Source: Calycina herbarum (taxonomy: Eukaryota; Ascomycota; Leotiomycetes; Helotiales; Pezizellaceae). From it: a DNA stretch of 64,000 bases. Positions 34,951 to 45,186 of this stretch are shown one piece after another (position 1 is the stretch's first letter; each line of letters starts with the position of its first letter). The notes below the pieces were generated by a model, which saw only the letters and a program-made list of their open reading frames with translations, was not told where the DNA came from and searched no databases. A program made the position numbers and the translations under genes. The DNA is taken from assembly GCA_001414485.1 (NCBI GenBank), contig LLEY01000118.1, positions 124,001 through 188,000 of the forward strand, given 5' to 3'.

Positions 34951-37009
34951 CTATGGAGGAGCTACGTAAACTCCAGGCAAAGCGTCAAGTCAACGATGCC
35001 TTCAATCAGCGCAATGGCCCTACAAATAGCCTGCTCAAAGACCTGCCCCTCAATTCAGATGTACTTGTATGGCGTGAACCTGGGAAGTGGACTGGCCCCT
35101 TCCCGCTTGTAGGAATGGAAAACGAGGAATGTATTGTCAAGCTCCTAAGCGGACCTACAAGATTCCGCTCCACAGTAGTAAAACCCTACCTTACAGACCC
35201 AGACTTCCAGAAGCCGCCGGCCACCCAGGAACCCGAAGACCAAGAAACATTTCAGCCAGCCACGCCAGCTACGCCAGTTACGCCACCTCAAGTTATTCGG
35301 CCAAAGCGCGGCCCAGGTAGACCTTCAAAGGCTCAAAGTCAAAGGCAGCTATAGGAACCTAATAGCCAGCCACCGAAGCGCGGCCGAGGGAGACCACGAA
35401 AGCAACCAAGCACCTTGAATATTGACATCTATCTCGCTAATGAAGCCACTTCTACTGCCCCTGCTTTTAATCAATTTAAGCACTCTCAGCTACAAGAGGT
35501 CAATGGACTAATTGAACGCGAAGTCTTTGAGTACATCCAGCCATGCGACCTGCCAAAAGACGCTAGAGTGTTCAATTCAAGGTTTGTAGACAGCATCAAG
35601 AACAAGGGCACAGACAAGGCATACGAGAAGTCAAGGCTTGTCATCCAGGCATACAACGATGAAAACAAGTCTCAAGTCCTGACTCAATCACCCACAATTC
35701 AACGAGTAAGCCAGCGAATTATACTTGCTATGGCAGCTATACGCCCTGAGTTAGTTGTTTAGCTGAGAGACATTACCCAGGCATATACCCAGTCAACTAC
35801 AACGCTCAACCGAGAGTTTTATGTACGCCCGCCACAAGGAGTCCCCCAATGGAGTGGAATTTACCTCAAAGTCATAAAGCCACTCTACGGCGTACCTGAA
35901 GCTGGAAACCACTGGTTTAATACCTACCACAAACATCACATTGAGAAGCTACATATGTCTCAATCCACGTACGACCCCTGCTTACTCTCTATCAACGAAC
36001 TAGGACAATTTGGAGTTATCGGCCTTCAAACCGACGATACCCTAATACTAGCAAACCCAGAGTTCGCTACAGCTGAAGAGAGTAAGTTGAGACAGGCTCA
36101 ATTTACCTCAAAACCCAGGGAGCACTCACTTTTGAACACCCACTTAAATTCAATGGCGGCAAAATCACGCTCCAACCAGACAATTCAATACTCTTGACCC
36201 AGGAAGGCTATACCAAGCACTTGAAGCCAGTCAGCACCGCAACAGCGGACCTAGTAAGCTCCCGGGGCAACGTTCGCCAGAGAGTCTCAATTAAGGACCA
36301 GTACGTAGCCCAGCGGGCGCGCGGAGCCTACCTGGCGACAGTCTCACAACCAGAAGCCGCTTTTGACCTCTCCTTTGCTGCCCAGAAGCTTGAACCTCAA
36401 AGCCAGGATATTACACTCCTCAACAAGCGAATTCAATGGCAAATCGACAACCCTGATCGAGGCCTTCGATTTGTTAAGCTAGACAAGAACACTCTCAAGC
36501 TGGTCATATTCACCGACTCCTCCTTTGCCAACAACAACGACTTTACCTCCCAAATCGGCTATGTTATTGTCCTAGCAGATGAAGCAGGCAATGCAAATAT
36601 CTTGCACTGGTCCTCTGTTAAGTGTAAGAGGGTTACACGGAGCGTTTTAGCCTCTGAACTGTACGCAATGAGCGCTGGATTTGATATGGCCGTGTCTATT
36701 AAAGCCACCCTTGAAGCTATACTTAGTCTCAAGCTACCTCTCACAGTTTGTACCGACTCAAAATCACTTTACGAGTGCTTAGTCAAACTCGGAACCACCA
36801 AGGAGAAGCGCCTTATGATAGACGTGATGTGCCTACGCCAAGCGTACGAACAGCGCGAGATTCACGATATTAAATGGATCGACGGCAATACTAACCCGGC
36901 AGACTCCATGACAAAATCCAAGGCTTGCCCTGCTCTACGTAACCTAATTGATACAAACAAGCTCGATATCAAGGTTACTGAATGGGTTGAACGTACACTT
37001 GAATGAAGA
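34951..37009 (+). pseudogene. Copia polyprotein C-terminal part (integrase end, reverse transcriptase, RNase H)
   Basis: Restarts in frame with the integrase left of the Gypsy insertion (EELRKLQAKRQVNDAFN, then DVLVWREPGKWTGPF and FRSTVVKPYL). A Pro-rich spacer with two PKRGPGRPSK/RGRGRPRK AT-hook-like motifs follows. RVT_2 reverse transcriptase runs from about 35.41 to 36.1 kb (FNSRFVDSIK, LRDITQAYTQS, KPLYGVPEAG). After a frameshift, RNase H follows (LTVCTDSKSLYECL, KWIDGNTNPADSMTK) with stop at 37,004-37,006. Two TAG codons stand for Gln (35,352; 35,761). Defective but recently decayed. Confidence 0.85.
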
Positions 37010-37112
37010 GCTACGTGAACAGGGGAGGCGATTAGTTTGATGGAATAGGTGTTTCTTCTCTTTTACTTCTTACAGTCTTTACTGCTTTTTGGCCACTTTA
37101 AAGTAGGCCCAG

Positions 37113-37315
37113 TGTCGGTATATAATTCTGGTGAATAGCACCTTGTACGAGAGCCTGGCGGATCTACATGCTTGTCATGTGAGTGGCTTGCCACTCATAC
37201 ACTTAAGCTCGTAGGACGCCACCTCTCTTTACCTTTACTCTTCATACACGAATGAATACAAGAAGAGATATTATGTTTGTGTGTCACCTTTTGCGACTAC
37301 CAGGTCGTACCAACA
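37113..37315 (+). repeat. Copia 3' LTR (LTR family A)
   Basis: 203 bp from TGTCGGTATA to CGTACCAACA, placed 107 bp after the polyprotein stop. The same LTR is present inverted as a solo LTR at 44909-45108 and as a RIP-damaged fragment at 50584-50721. The matching 5' LTR of this element has been lost. Confidence 0.88.
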
Positions 37316-37915
37316 GTACCAAACCATATCCTTGAAAGTGTCCTTTCCTTTCTACTCTGGCTGAAATTCTAGCTCTTTTAAAAGTACCCTGCTATTTGAA
37401 TGCTTTCGTGTTATACCACGAAGGTTATCTCCAAGTTTAGGGTTCGACTTGAAATAGAGAGTCGCCCCTTCCCTTCTCGACCCGCCAAGCTCTACTCACT
37501 ATATTTTTTGATAGATGAGGGAGGTACGATCGAATTTCGGTTAGAATTTTTGCGATAGTGTTAGGAGCTATTATAGAACGATTGTTTTGATAGTTGAGTA
37601 CTGGATAACTGAGATTAGATGTAATTTTAGCGTTGAAAAGTTTTTAGAATTAAGAGCCCATCCCAAGAACATATATAAGCAGTATGGAGATGATCTTATT
37701 TAAGTGAAGGCAATGATCATATATAAGCGGGGTGGCGATGATCATATTTGTGATGACCACATTTAAGCGGGGTAACCTTAATCATATTTAAGCGAGCTCG
37801 TGCAATGATCAACCCTCTGCATAAGGGAGTCACTACATCTTTTTTCAGCTTCATCATCCTAGCCTTGTTAAAAATCTAGTCCTCTAAGATCTTCAGGTAT
37901 GACACGCCGTATACA
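37316..37915. other. Non-coding region with an AT/GC minisatellite
   Basis: No gene seen in these 600 bp. The stretch at 37,655-37,830 is a minisatellite listed separately; the remainder is unremarkable. Confidence 0.5.
37655..37830. repeat. Degenerate ~25-bp minisatellite (GATCATATTTAAGCGGGGT type)
   Basis: Five to six imperfect units built on ATGATCATATTTAAGCGGGG(T) with spacing of about 24-27 bp. A related array in the opposite orientation and with RIP-type changes lies at 49,495-49,675 (TCGCTTAATTTGATCA units). Confidence 0.7.
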
Positions 37916-38254
37916 TTGGCAACAGAACTAAATCAATCACCTAGCTGGCCAGGAGACATGGTTCTTTTCCACTACAAAGATGGTCATTGCACCCATGGCC
38001 TTTTTCCTGGGACACTCATACACGAGCTAATCTTGAGAATTCCTCTTTATACGCCTCGTCCTCGTCCTCAAATCTTGAGTTTAGAACATCTACAATTTGT
38101 CTGGGCAATCGCCGCTCTTTTATCAAATAGTGATTCAGTCAAAACCTTCCTCCGCTGGCTATATATGCACAACCTCAAAGATATAGAATACTGTTGGGTT
38201 AAGAGGATATTTGGTACTGAAGGTCATAGAGAATTGATTGCTTTGTGTAGGTAG
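37916..38254 (+). CDS. Small hypothetical ORF (112 aa)
   Basis: Open frame MATELNQSPSWPGDMV ... ELIALCR in normal-composition DNA just before the kinase-like fragment. No signal peptide or recognised domain; a central Leu-rich segment (LEHLQFVWAIAALL) could be helical. It may be the N-terminal part of the same broken gene as 38,384-38,671, but the intervening 130 bp are a simple GTGATAC/GTGACAC-like repeat and do not join the frames. Coding status uncertain. Confidence 0.25.
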   Translation: MATELNQSPSWPGDMVLFHYKDGHCTHGLFPGTLIHELILRIPLYTPRPRPQILSLEHLQFVWAIAALLSNSDSVKTFLRWLYMHNLKDIEYCWVKRIFGTEGHRELIALCR

Positions 38255-38383
38255 TCTAGCTAGGTCTATATATAAGGAGTGAATGCTGACAAATGAGAGT
38301 ATTACGCTATGGTAGCGCTTTGAACAAATGATACAGAATAAGTGACACGGAACGAGTGATACGGAATGAGTGATACAAAATAA

Positions 38384-38671
38384 GTGATTATACCAGTGAT
38401 CAAGATAGTAGATCATACAGAGGCTATTGGTTTAGGAGGAGTATATCATGGCGACATGGCATTTAGGAACTTGATGTGGCATTCGTTGAATAAGGAAATC
38501 AGGGTTGTCGATTTCGAACGCTCAAAAGCGAAAAAGGAGGAGTGGGTAAGGGATCATGCATCTAGACAAGCACTTGGATGGGAATACCCATCATTTCAAG
38601 AACAAAACTTTATTGACCTAAGGAACGTCCATCCCTGTGTGCCGGAAAACCCTCCGTGCCGGAAAAATTGA
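38384..38671 (+). pseudogene. Protein-kinase-like catalytic fragment
   Basis: The frame contains GGVYHGDMAFRNLMW followed by IRVVDFERS, matching the catalytic loop (HxDxxxxN) and the metal-binding Asp (DFE in place of DFG) of fungal kinase-like/aminoglycoside-phosphotransferase-like proteins. The N-lobe (Gly loop, catalytic Lys) is absent and the frame ends soon after, so only about 80 residues of a ~250-residue domain survive. Best read as a pseudogene fragment; no partner gene is evident. Confidence 0.6.
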
Positions 38672-39215
38672 CCGGTACATTGACTTTTAGTATTGCTTAA
38701 TCCATACACAGCGCAACATCTCTTATTATTTTTTGTAGGTTGTATTCCGTGGCCACTCCCGCACACCTTATATGCCTCCGACTGCAAAAATCATGTTCGC
38801 GTTGTCGCCTCACGCCTGATTTACAAAGAGTCTCTTTTCATGGCACAATATGCTTTCTCTACTATAGCTACATTGCTGACTCTATACTATCTCTAAAATA
38901 TTTGAAAACATCCTATCTGAGTTTTACATCCCTCCTAATATACAGGAAGTCGTCAACAGCCTTGTCACGGTTGTGACGTGCAGATACATGCAAGATCGCC
39001 GCGCGGTTCAATACCTCGGATCGAAGCGAGTGACGATCTTGGTGGGGAATATTATGGGGAACCACCCACATGCACGACTACCATCGTACTGATACTCACG
39101 TGACACGTTGCTAGGAGTTTGTCGATGTTGGCAGAGGTGCTCCACTTGGAAGCTCAACCTCACATAGTCACGCTGAGTACTGATATATTATATGTCGTCA
39201 ACCTCTTACGAATAT

Positions 39216-39944
39216 TTATGTTACAATACACTTTGAAATGACAACATCCTCTTGCTCAGCCTTCCATGTATCTAAAGTTGTGCAGGATTGAATGAAATGT
39301 GGATGATTGGCTCCCAAGAAACGTTTCCGACCTCGTACACAATCTTCCATGAGTTTTACAGCTTCAACTTCTTTGCCGTTTCCCTTCCACGTGAACGCCA
39401 AGTTGTTCATGCTCGTCAGCGTGGAAGGGTGGTCCACTCCGAGCTTCGTCTTGCTCGTCTCTATGACTTGCACAAACAGTTTTTCAGCATCATCCCACCT
39501 GCCTTGGTTCCAGTACGTCGATGCCAGGTTAGCCATGCTCGTCAGCGTGGAAGGGTGGTCTACTCCGAGCTTTGTCTTGCTCGTCTCCATGACTTGCACC
39601 TCCAGCTTTTTAGCATCATCCCACCGGCCTTGGTTCCAGTACGTCGATGCCAGGTTGGCCATGCTCATCAGCGTGGAAGGGTGGTCCACTCCGAGCTTCG
39701 TCTTGCGAGTCTCCATGACTTGCACCTCCAGCTTTTCAGCCTCATCCCACCGGCCATTAAGGTTGTACGCCAAGCCCAACATTGCCATCCCATCTACTGT
39801 CTTTTTGCGAACTTTCATTGCTTGAATTGACATGTTCTCCGCCTCCACACCTTTCCCCATTCTCCATGCGTACCATGCTGCCTTGTACATCACCGGCGCC
39901 TGTTGCTCTAGTCGTCCTAGTTGCCTAGGTCGCTTGTCGCTCTA
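39216..39944 (-). pseudogene. Kinesin-light-chain-type TPR protein, C-terminal part (5' lost at an LTR)
   Basis: Open on the minus strand from 39944 (after an in-frame TAG) to a stop at 39216; first ATG at 39893. It starts LGRLEQQAPVM(M)YKAAWYAW, then has three to four 42-residue TPR units with HPSTL.SMANLASTYWNQGRW and EVQVMET.KTKLGVD, and ends with a degenerate unit. Such repeats form the C-terminal sensor of many fungal NLR-like (NACHT/NB-ARC) proteins; the nucleotide-binding part is missing. Twelve bases beyond the open frame a solo LTR begins (39956), so the gene was cut there. Two central repeats are nearly identical. Confidence 0.75.
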
Positions 39945-39955
39945 AGCGACCCCCT

Positions 39956-40267
39956 TGTCACGGTTTGGTTATTCTTCACCCTGACCGCGGGACAGGTGGC
40001 TGCCTAAGCGAGTATGCATGTCCCACGCTTCAAGCAAACATGCCAACGCACCACACCCCTCAGAAAACTCTTCACGCAAACAAGACAACACATCATACCC
40101 CTTATCATGGCGTGATAGGGGATGTGGGGGACGTGGGGGATAAGGAGGTGTTGGATATGTGGTGTTTCTGGCATAAGAACCTTGGGTTTTCCCCTTAGAT
40201 AGCTCTTCTCTCCTCAGCTTTAGATTCTAAGTAGTGGAATAGCAGTATCCTTCACCGTTCCGTTACA
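39956..40267 (+). repeat. Solo LTR, family B, without target duplication
   Basis: 312 bp from TGTCACGGTTTGG to CCGTTCCGTTACA. An inverted copy is at 45537-45885. Flanks are CCCCT on the left and CGTTC on the right, so no duplication. Both sides touch 5'-truncated genes (TPR leftward, 2EXR rightward), which points to recombination and not simple insertion. Confidence 0.85.
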
Positions 40268-40268
40268 C

Positions 40269-40931
40269 GTTCAAAACGCCCCTATTCACCACTACGAGCA
40301 AGCACAGTACTCTCGTATTAGATTTTATCGGGACGATAGGTCTAAAATTCCAACAATTACAGTATCTCAAAGTACTATTCCTTTAGTTCTTCAAGTGTGT
40401 CAGGAATCTCGAGAACATGGCTTATCAAGCTACGACAGGCTAACCCACGGGGTTACTTTTGCTGGTTATTTTAATTTTACCGTCGATACCCTCTTTATTC
40501 CGCCTTCACTATTCCCTTGCCTTGGATACTTTTCACCTCGCACGTCCTTCCCGTTTTTGGCCTTTACTCGACTGCGGCATATTGCAATCTACTTTCCAAC
40601 CTCGTCAAATTATCCTCTTTCTATACCAAACAATATACAAAAACCTCAAAGTTCCTTCAGTATCCATAGAATGACATGGAATCCCCGAGAACTTCGCACC
40701 ATTACTTATATCTCGGCAGAGGCCGTGACGATTGAGTTTCAAGACCAATTTATGGCAATGTGGCCTCTGTCCCTAGTAAAAGTGGAGTTCCAAGTTCTTG
40801 ATACGAATATATACGACAACACGGCGGAGCGATGTTTACACATGCACAATGTCTACTTGTGTAGGTCATGTTCACTTCCTCTAGGACACCGAGATATTGA
40901 CCCGATGGCTTTATATCGACTTGGCAATTGA
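40269..40931 (+). pseudogene. 2EXR-domain protein, 5'-truncated by an LTR
   Basis: The frame is open directly from the LTR edge: a short stretch, then VSQSTIPLVLQVCQESREHGL, then GYFNFTVDTLFIPP, the conserved middle of the fungal 2EXR domain (LxVCRESRxxAL ... YFNxxxDTLYL). The N-terminal half (FPxLPxELRxxIW) is missing. The remaining part ends at a stop at 40929-40931 after a poorly conserved C-terminus. The first ATG in frame is at 40395, inside the domain, so a functional protein is unlikely. 2EXR proteins have no established biochemical function. Confidence 0.7.
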
Positions 40932-41199
40932 TTAGGCAAAGGGGATAACATAGAAGTGCAGAGGATTCTAGTCACGAAGAAAGGATATCAGTGAAGAAAA
41001 GGAAGCGAGGTTGAGTGTGTAGATAGACCTGGTCTAAATTACAAAACAAAATCTCAGAGATATTCTTTTCCTGTAGTTCTTGTTGTAATCTAACACTTCT
41101 TAAAATAATATATTTCTAAGTAGCAACAAGTCAACTAGTCGTGACTCTGGGGGGCTTCTCAGGTGAATTTGTCTACATCGTTAAAGCCACCACAGCTAA
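40932..41199. other. Intergenic, nothing recognised
   Basis: Normal-composition spacer between the 2EXR fragment and the LINE 3' fragment. No gene, repeat or RNA recognised. Confidence 0.4.
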
Positions 41200-42123
41200 G
41201 CTTTAGTGGAAGCTACACTTCAGTTGACCTACCAGTCCTGTGGCACCTCGCAAGAAACCTTTAACAAGGTCAACAGACTAGCTCGATCTTACCCTGGAAA
41301 AATACAGACAAGGTGGTGCCCCAGCCACATAGGTATCCTTGGTAATGAGATTGCGGACAAAGCTGCAGGGAAAGCAGCGCAGATAACCCCCCCCTGGTCC
41401 CCGCTCTTTACTCTGTACAGCTACGCCTAAGAGAGAGGTAAAGGAGTTAGGGGTTTCGCTTGCAAAGAAGCTCTGGAGTACTACACTTCCAGCTCTTTAT
41501 AAGGACCTAGGGCTCTGTACCTGGCTCCTGAAACCCAAGTCTCTCCAGTTACCAAGAGAGGTCCTGGCTCGCCTATTAGCTGCTCGCTCTGGCCACGGAG
41601 ACTTCACTGCCTACCACCTTCGCTTCTTTCACTTCGACTCGCTACTCGATTCTGGGAACTGTAAGTGTGGAAGGCCAAAACACAATTCCACCTACTCTTT
41701 TGCAAGCTAGCAAACAACAAAGTCCCTAAGCTATTAGCAAAAGCTAAGAAGAACCCTCAACTGCTCTTTGGATCTCACTGCGAGGAGCTCTTTAGCCAGG
41801 TCTACTTTAAGACTGGATTCTATACTAAAATTTGTCTCTAGAGATAAACAAGCCTCCTTTTCTTCCTACTTCTACCTTCCTTTTATTGTATTTCTCCTTT
41901 GTTTATACCCTGACTCTAAAACTAATTAAGGATAGGGGCTGGTCCGAAAGTGGAGCTTCTCTTTAAACTGTCTCTTGTAAATTAGCTCTTTCGTTTACAC
42001 CCCCTATAGCCTAAGGCACCCCCATAGCGTCATTTGCCCTATTCTGGGACTCTTTTAGGACCTAGCCCACGCGAGCTAGACTCCGCTTAACGTCAAATAG
42101 TAACAAATAAATAAATAAAAGTA
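41200..42123 (+). mobile_element. 5'-truncated LINE: RNase H end, zinc motif and 3' UTR
   Basis: Starts inside RNase H (WCPSHIGILGNEIADKAAGKA, with the conserved His and Asp), then after a frameshift CTWLLKPKSLQLPREVLARLLAARSG in pieces, and the LINE C-terminal zinc motif CKCGRPKHN....CKLA. ORF stop at about 41,841. The 3' UTR contains GGGGCTGGTCCG and ends in a short (AAAT)n tail at about 42,104-42,120. The structure is a normal 5'-truncated LINE insertion. It shows little RIP. No target duplication was identified. Confidence 0.75.
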
Positions 42124-42219
42124 GACAACAGCTTCGGTCCTGGTCGTGAGTCTGTATGTTATGATTAGCAATATGTAACAGCTAGCAGTAGGAAGCAGAA
42201 TGCCCGCCGGGCTTTATTA

Positions 42220-42316
42220 ACTAAAACTAAATTGACCAAATTGACCATATAATTGACTAAACAATTGACAAAATTGAGATTTACCTAATAGACCAAATTG
42301 ACCATATAATTGACCA
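42220..42316. repeat. Short direct repeats of ATTGACCA type
   Basis: GACCAAATTGACCATATAAT occurs twice (about 42,234 and 42,290), separated by related ATTGAC(T/A)AA units. It lies just upstream of the Ulp1-related fragment. Confidence 0.7.
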
Positions 42317-42317
42317 G

Positions 42318-43271
42318 ATGCCCTTTATTACGATGTCAGAATACTTTGATGAGGAAGGGTCTGTAATCGGCCAACCTACCGATTACAAAGTGCCTATATC
42401 GGGATTTATTTGTCCAAGTGTGGATAAATCGGTACTGCTAGCCAACGATGCAGAGGATGTCGCGAACGGGGCTGGAAAGAGAGGCTGGTCTTATCAGAGT
42501 ACAAGGCCTAGAACCGAGAAATTCGACTTCGAAATCGACTTCAGTCCTAGCATGCCCGAGCCCCTTCTTATCGCTAGCGAATTGGTCCCGGACAATAAAT
42601 TTTACGTTATCAATTAGTCCATTTTTGCCGAAACCACAGGCATTAGAATTGACTTTTGGTGCGCTGTCCACCCGAATAGCCAAGACTTGAGTAATACCAA
42701 TAATACCCGGATAAACATGCGAATGGTCTTCAGAGTCTTGGTTACGCATCTTGTCGGGGTAATCCAGCAATCTTATGTCGTTGATCATGAGAAGGTTGGG
42801 ATAGAGGGAGGGTTGGAACAATCTGCGATGTTGCAACAATCGGTCGTCGACCCAGAGGCAGCGATCTCAAGCTCCAAAAGTTCGACAGCAACACATCCTG
42901 ATGGGGCAAAAGATTGGAAAAGCTCGATAACCTACCCTGGCAGAGGGCAAGACCAAGTTGCGGTACACCAGGAAGACTTTCAGAGGCTTGACGAGGGCAG
43001 ATTCTTCAACGACAGCCTGATTGCCTTCTACCTCCGTTGGCTTGAACACGAACTTTGCCAAAACAAACCGGCTATTGCCAATCGCATCTGCTTTTATAAC
43101 GGTTATTTTTATACGAAGCTGACCACCCTTGAAAACGGAACACGGGGCTTTAATTATGAAGCGGTTGAGCAATGGTTTGTGTTGATAGGTACGGTGATAT
43201 CTGTTATATCAAGCCACTTAAGGAGATATCGGTATGCCCGTCGGGCATACCGAGGAAGAGTTTTTCGGTAA
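42318..43271 (+). pseudogene. Ulp1-family (C48) SUMO-protease-like fragment
   Basis: Two plus-strand frames, 42318-42617 and 42687-43271, probably from one gene broken by a stop and frameshift. The second contains EDFQRLDEGRFFNDSLIAFY, then LRWLE, ICFYNGYFYTKLT and GFNYEAVEQW, the N-terminal part of the C48 peptidase fold (F/LNDxxIxFYLRWL ... FxTxFYxKL). The catalytic His, Asp and Cys, which lie further downstream in the family, are absent; after EAVEQW the frame is unrelated. Ulp1-like proteases remove SUMO, and relatives are also carried by some fungal transposons. Inactive remnant. Confidence 0.6.
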
Positions 43272-43375
43272 ATAGATGCGGCAATTGCTATTGCAAAGTT
43301 GTATATAAATGTGCCTTCTGCTTTTGTAGAGCATTATATAGAATTTAAGTCTTTTACTCTTGCCCTCTGAAGTGC

Positions 43376-43610
43376 AGCATTGCAACACTTACAAAGGGCG
43401 CCGATGTCAACGCTCAAGGTGGACGGTATGGTAACGCACTCCAGGCTGCTTCAGAAGCAGGGCACGAGGCAGTAGTCACATTATTATCAGCAAGCATAAC
43501 AAACGTAACAACCAAAAGAGGAGATGAGAATCATCTCTCTGTAAGGAACCAGCCAGCAAGAAGAGTAAAGGAAGGCAGACATGAGTTAGAAGGAGGGACT
43601 TCTATGAAAG
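43376..43610 (+). pseudogene. Ankyrin-repeat fragment
   Basis: Reads TKGADVNAQGGRYGNALQAA, then SEAGHEAVVTLL, one typical fungal ankyrin repeat (GADVNAQGG.YGNALQAAS..GH..VV..LL). About 40 residues of repeat are followed by non-repeat sequence that stays open to a stop after KVKRRRH. A single isolated repeat means a gene relic, probably from an NLR- or ankyrin-rich protein. Confidence 0.65.
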
Positions 43611-44036
43611 TTAAGCGAAGGAGGCATTAATCACGTCTATCCCCAAGCCCGTTATCTCCACGGTAACGACTCGATTTTTATAGAGATAAGTCGATAAAAT
43701 TATTAGCCTTTTAGTCGATAAAAATGGAAGTTTTCTAACAAATCTTATCGTGATTATTAATAATGCTATGCAAAAATCATCCACCTTGAAATTGATATTC
43801 ATGTAGTTTTCCTCTACAAATGTCAGGGAATCGATAACAACGGAGAATATTATAGACTAGATGGAAGTTCCGTATATGCCTTGAGTTTTACGGATCAGTA
43901 TATGATAAATAACAATAATAGAGAATATCTATATTTGTAACCATGTAGAGTGAACCACTACTTGCTGTGATGAATACGGAGTCAAAGCGGAAACTGCTGT
44001 ATTGAACGAACAACAAAGTAAGGAGAGAAGAGAGTT

Positions 44037-44306
44037 CTAGAGGAACGAGAGCTTATACACAGGATTCCCGCAGCACGCACATGCCGTACTACACATGAGC
44101 TGTGTGTATGCTACACGTGATCTGGTCCCAGTTCCTCCAACTCCGTAGCACAGCCAATCTTGATCAGGCGGTGTCTTGAGAACCATCAAATCATTTTCTT
44201 CCTGAAGTCTTTCAGCTCCCTGGTCTTTCAATATCGATGGACCTAGTCGTCGTCCAATTGTCAGGGGCTTGGACAGTGTTACGATGAGAACGCCCCAACT
44301 TTGCAA
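44037..44306 (-). CDS. Small Cys-containing hypothetical ORF (89 aa)
   Basis: Minus-strand frame MQSWGVLIVTLSKPLTIGRR ... ending CSTACACCGNPVYKLSFL. The hydrophobic start and Cys-rich C-terminus (CSTACACCG) resemble small secreted proteins, but there is no clean signal-peptide cleavage site and no recognised family. It may be the last exon of a decayed gene. Coding status uncertain. Confidence 0.3.
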   Translation of the reverse strand: MQSWGVLIVTLSKPLTIGRRLGPSILKDQGAERLQEENDLMVLKTPPDQDWLCYGVGGTGTRSRVAYTQLMCSTACACCGNPVYKLSFL

Positions 44307-44908
44307 TTGCTACTTCGAGGATATTGCTTCATCTAAAGTGATTAGTTTCTAGCTCCTAGCATTCTTATAAGTCTTGCCAAATTCATGAAATTCCTTTGTC
44401 TTCTTCTGAATTTTATAGATTAGTCGTACTCGCTGTTTGTGCTCCTCTCTCTTGCTATTTTGTAGTGCCTCCCACGATCGTACAACCCTTTTATCCTCGA
44501 AGTTACAACTTGGATCGCGTTTATCGAGTTTATCTAGTTGCGACTTGAACTCAGAGAGTTTAACTTTAAGGTAGAGAAGGTTTCGAGAGGATAATCTCTG
44601 GTGGCTTCAGTCGATTGAAGTAGAGTAGTCTTTATCGCTCGCAATGAAGGACGCGAACGAGGGGTACCCGTTAAATATTGTTGTGCTGGATCTACCATAT
44701 CACCTGATGTGGAATTCACTTGTCCATTATTGTATTATTATTTGTGCTTATTCCGAATGAGGATATGGCTCCACCCTCATTTGCCCCTTTTCCTTCCTTT
44801 ATAAATACTCTGTACAATAGCTTCTTAAACAAGGAATCAATTCTCCATGCCCTTCAGTACCCTATACTCCCTCAACCCAATAAATATTTTATCTGGGGTA
44901 TTCATCTC

Positions 44909-45108
44909 TGTTGGTACGACCTGGTAGTCGTAAAAGGTTATACACAAACATAATATCTCTTGTATTCATTCGTGTATGAAGAGTAAAGGTAAAGGGAGGT
45001 GGTGTCATACGAGCTTAAGTGTGTGAGTGGCAAGCCACTCACATGACAAGCATGTAGATCCACCAGGCTCTCGTACAAGGTGCTATTCACCAGAATTATA
45101 TACCGACA
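44909..45108 (-). repeat. Solo LTR, Copia family A, with perfect target duplication
   Basis: 200 bp from TGTTGGTACGACC to TATATACCGACA, the inverted relative of 37113-37315. It is flanked by ATCTC at 44904-44908 and 45109-45113. A solo LTR forms when the two LTRs of an inserted element recombine. It is not RIP-mutated. Confidence 0.93.
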
Positions 45109-45186
45109 ATCTCAATTAAGGGGATGGATGCCATCACCAAAGTGCATTCTAAAGTAGTAATGAGGTGTTCATGTGAAGAGATGTAA

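Larger units (their letters stand above)
27193..37315 (+). mobile_element. 5'-truncated Ty1/Copia element, hardly RIP-mutated, split by a Gypsy insertion
   Basis: The polyprotein enters inside integrase at about 27,197, is cut at 27,774 by a Gypsy element with CTATG duplication, continues at 34,951, and ends at 37,006, followed by a polypurine-like AAAGTAGGCCCAG and a 203-bp 3' LTR (37113-37315). The 5' LTR, gag, protease and integrase start are missing, replaced by the LINE fragment. It is still clearly a pseudogene: TAG codons at about 35,352 and 35,761 stand where Gln is expected, and there is a frameshift near 36.1 kb. Confidence 0.85.

Noticed and set aside
38993..39035. tRNA-like segment (GGTTCAATACC) within an AAGATCG/CGATCTT hairpin
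   Set aside because: No acceptor stem, D-arm or anticodon arm can be folded around it.
39288..39830. Two plus-strand ORFs of 172 and 180 aa with internal repeats
   Set aside because: Their repeats are the antisense of the TPR units; the minus strand has clear TPR consensus residues.
44720..44953. 77-aa plus-strand ORF
   Set aside because: It overlaps the solo LTR at 44909 and has no protein-like features; an incidental frame.
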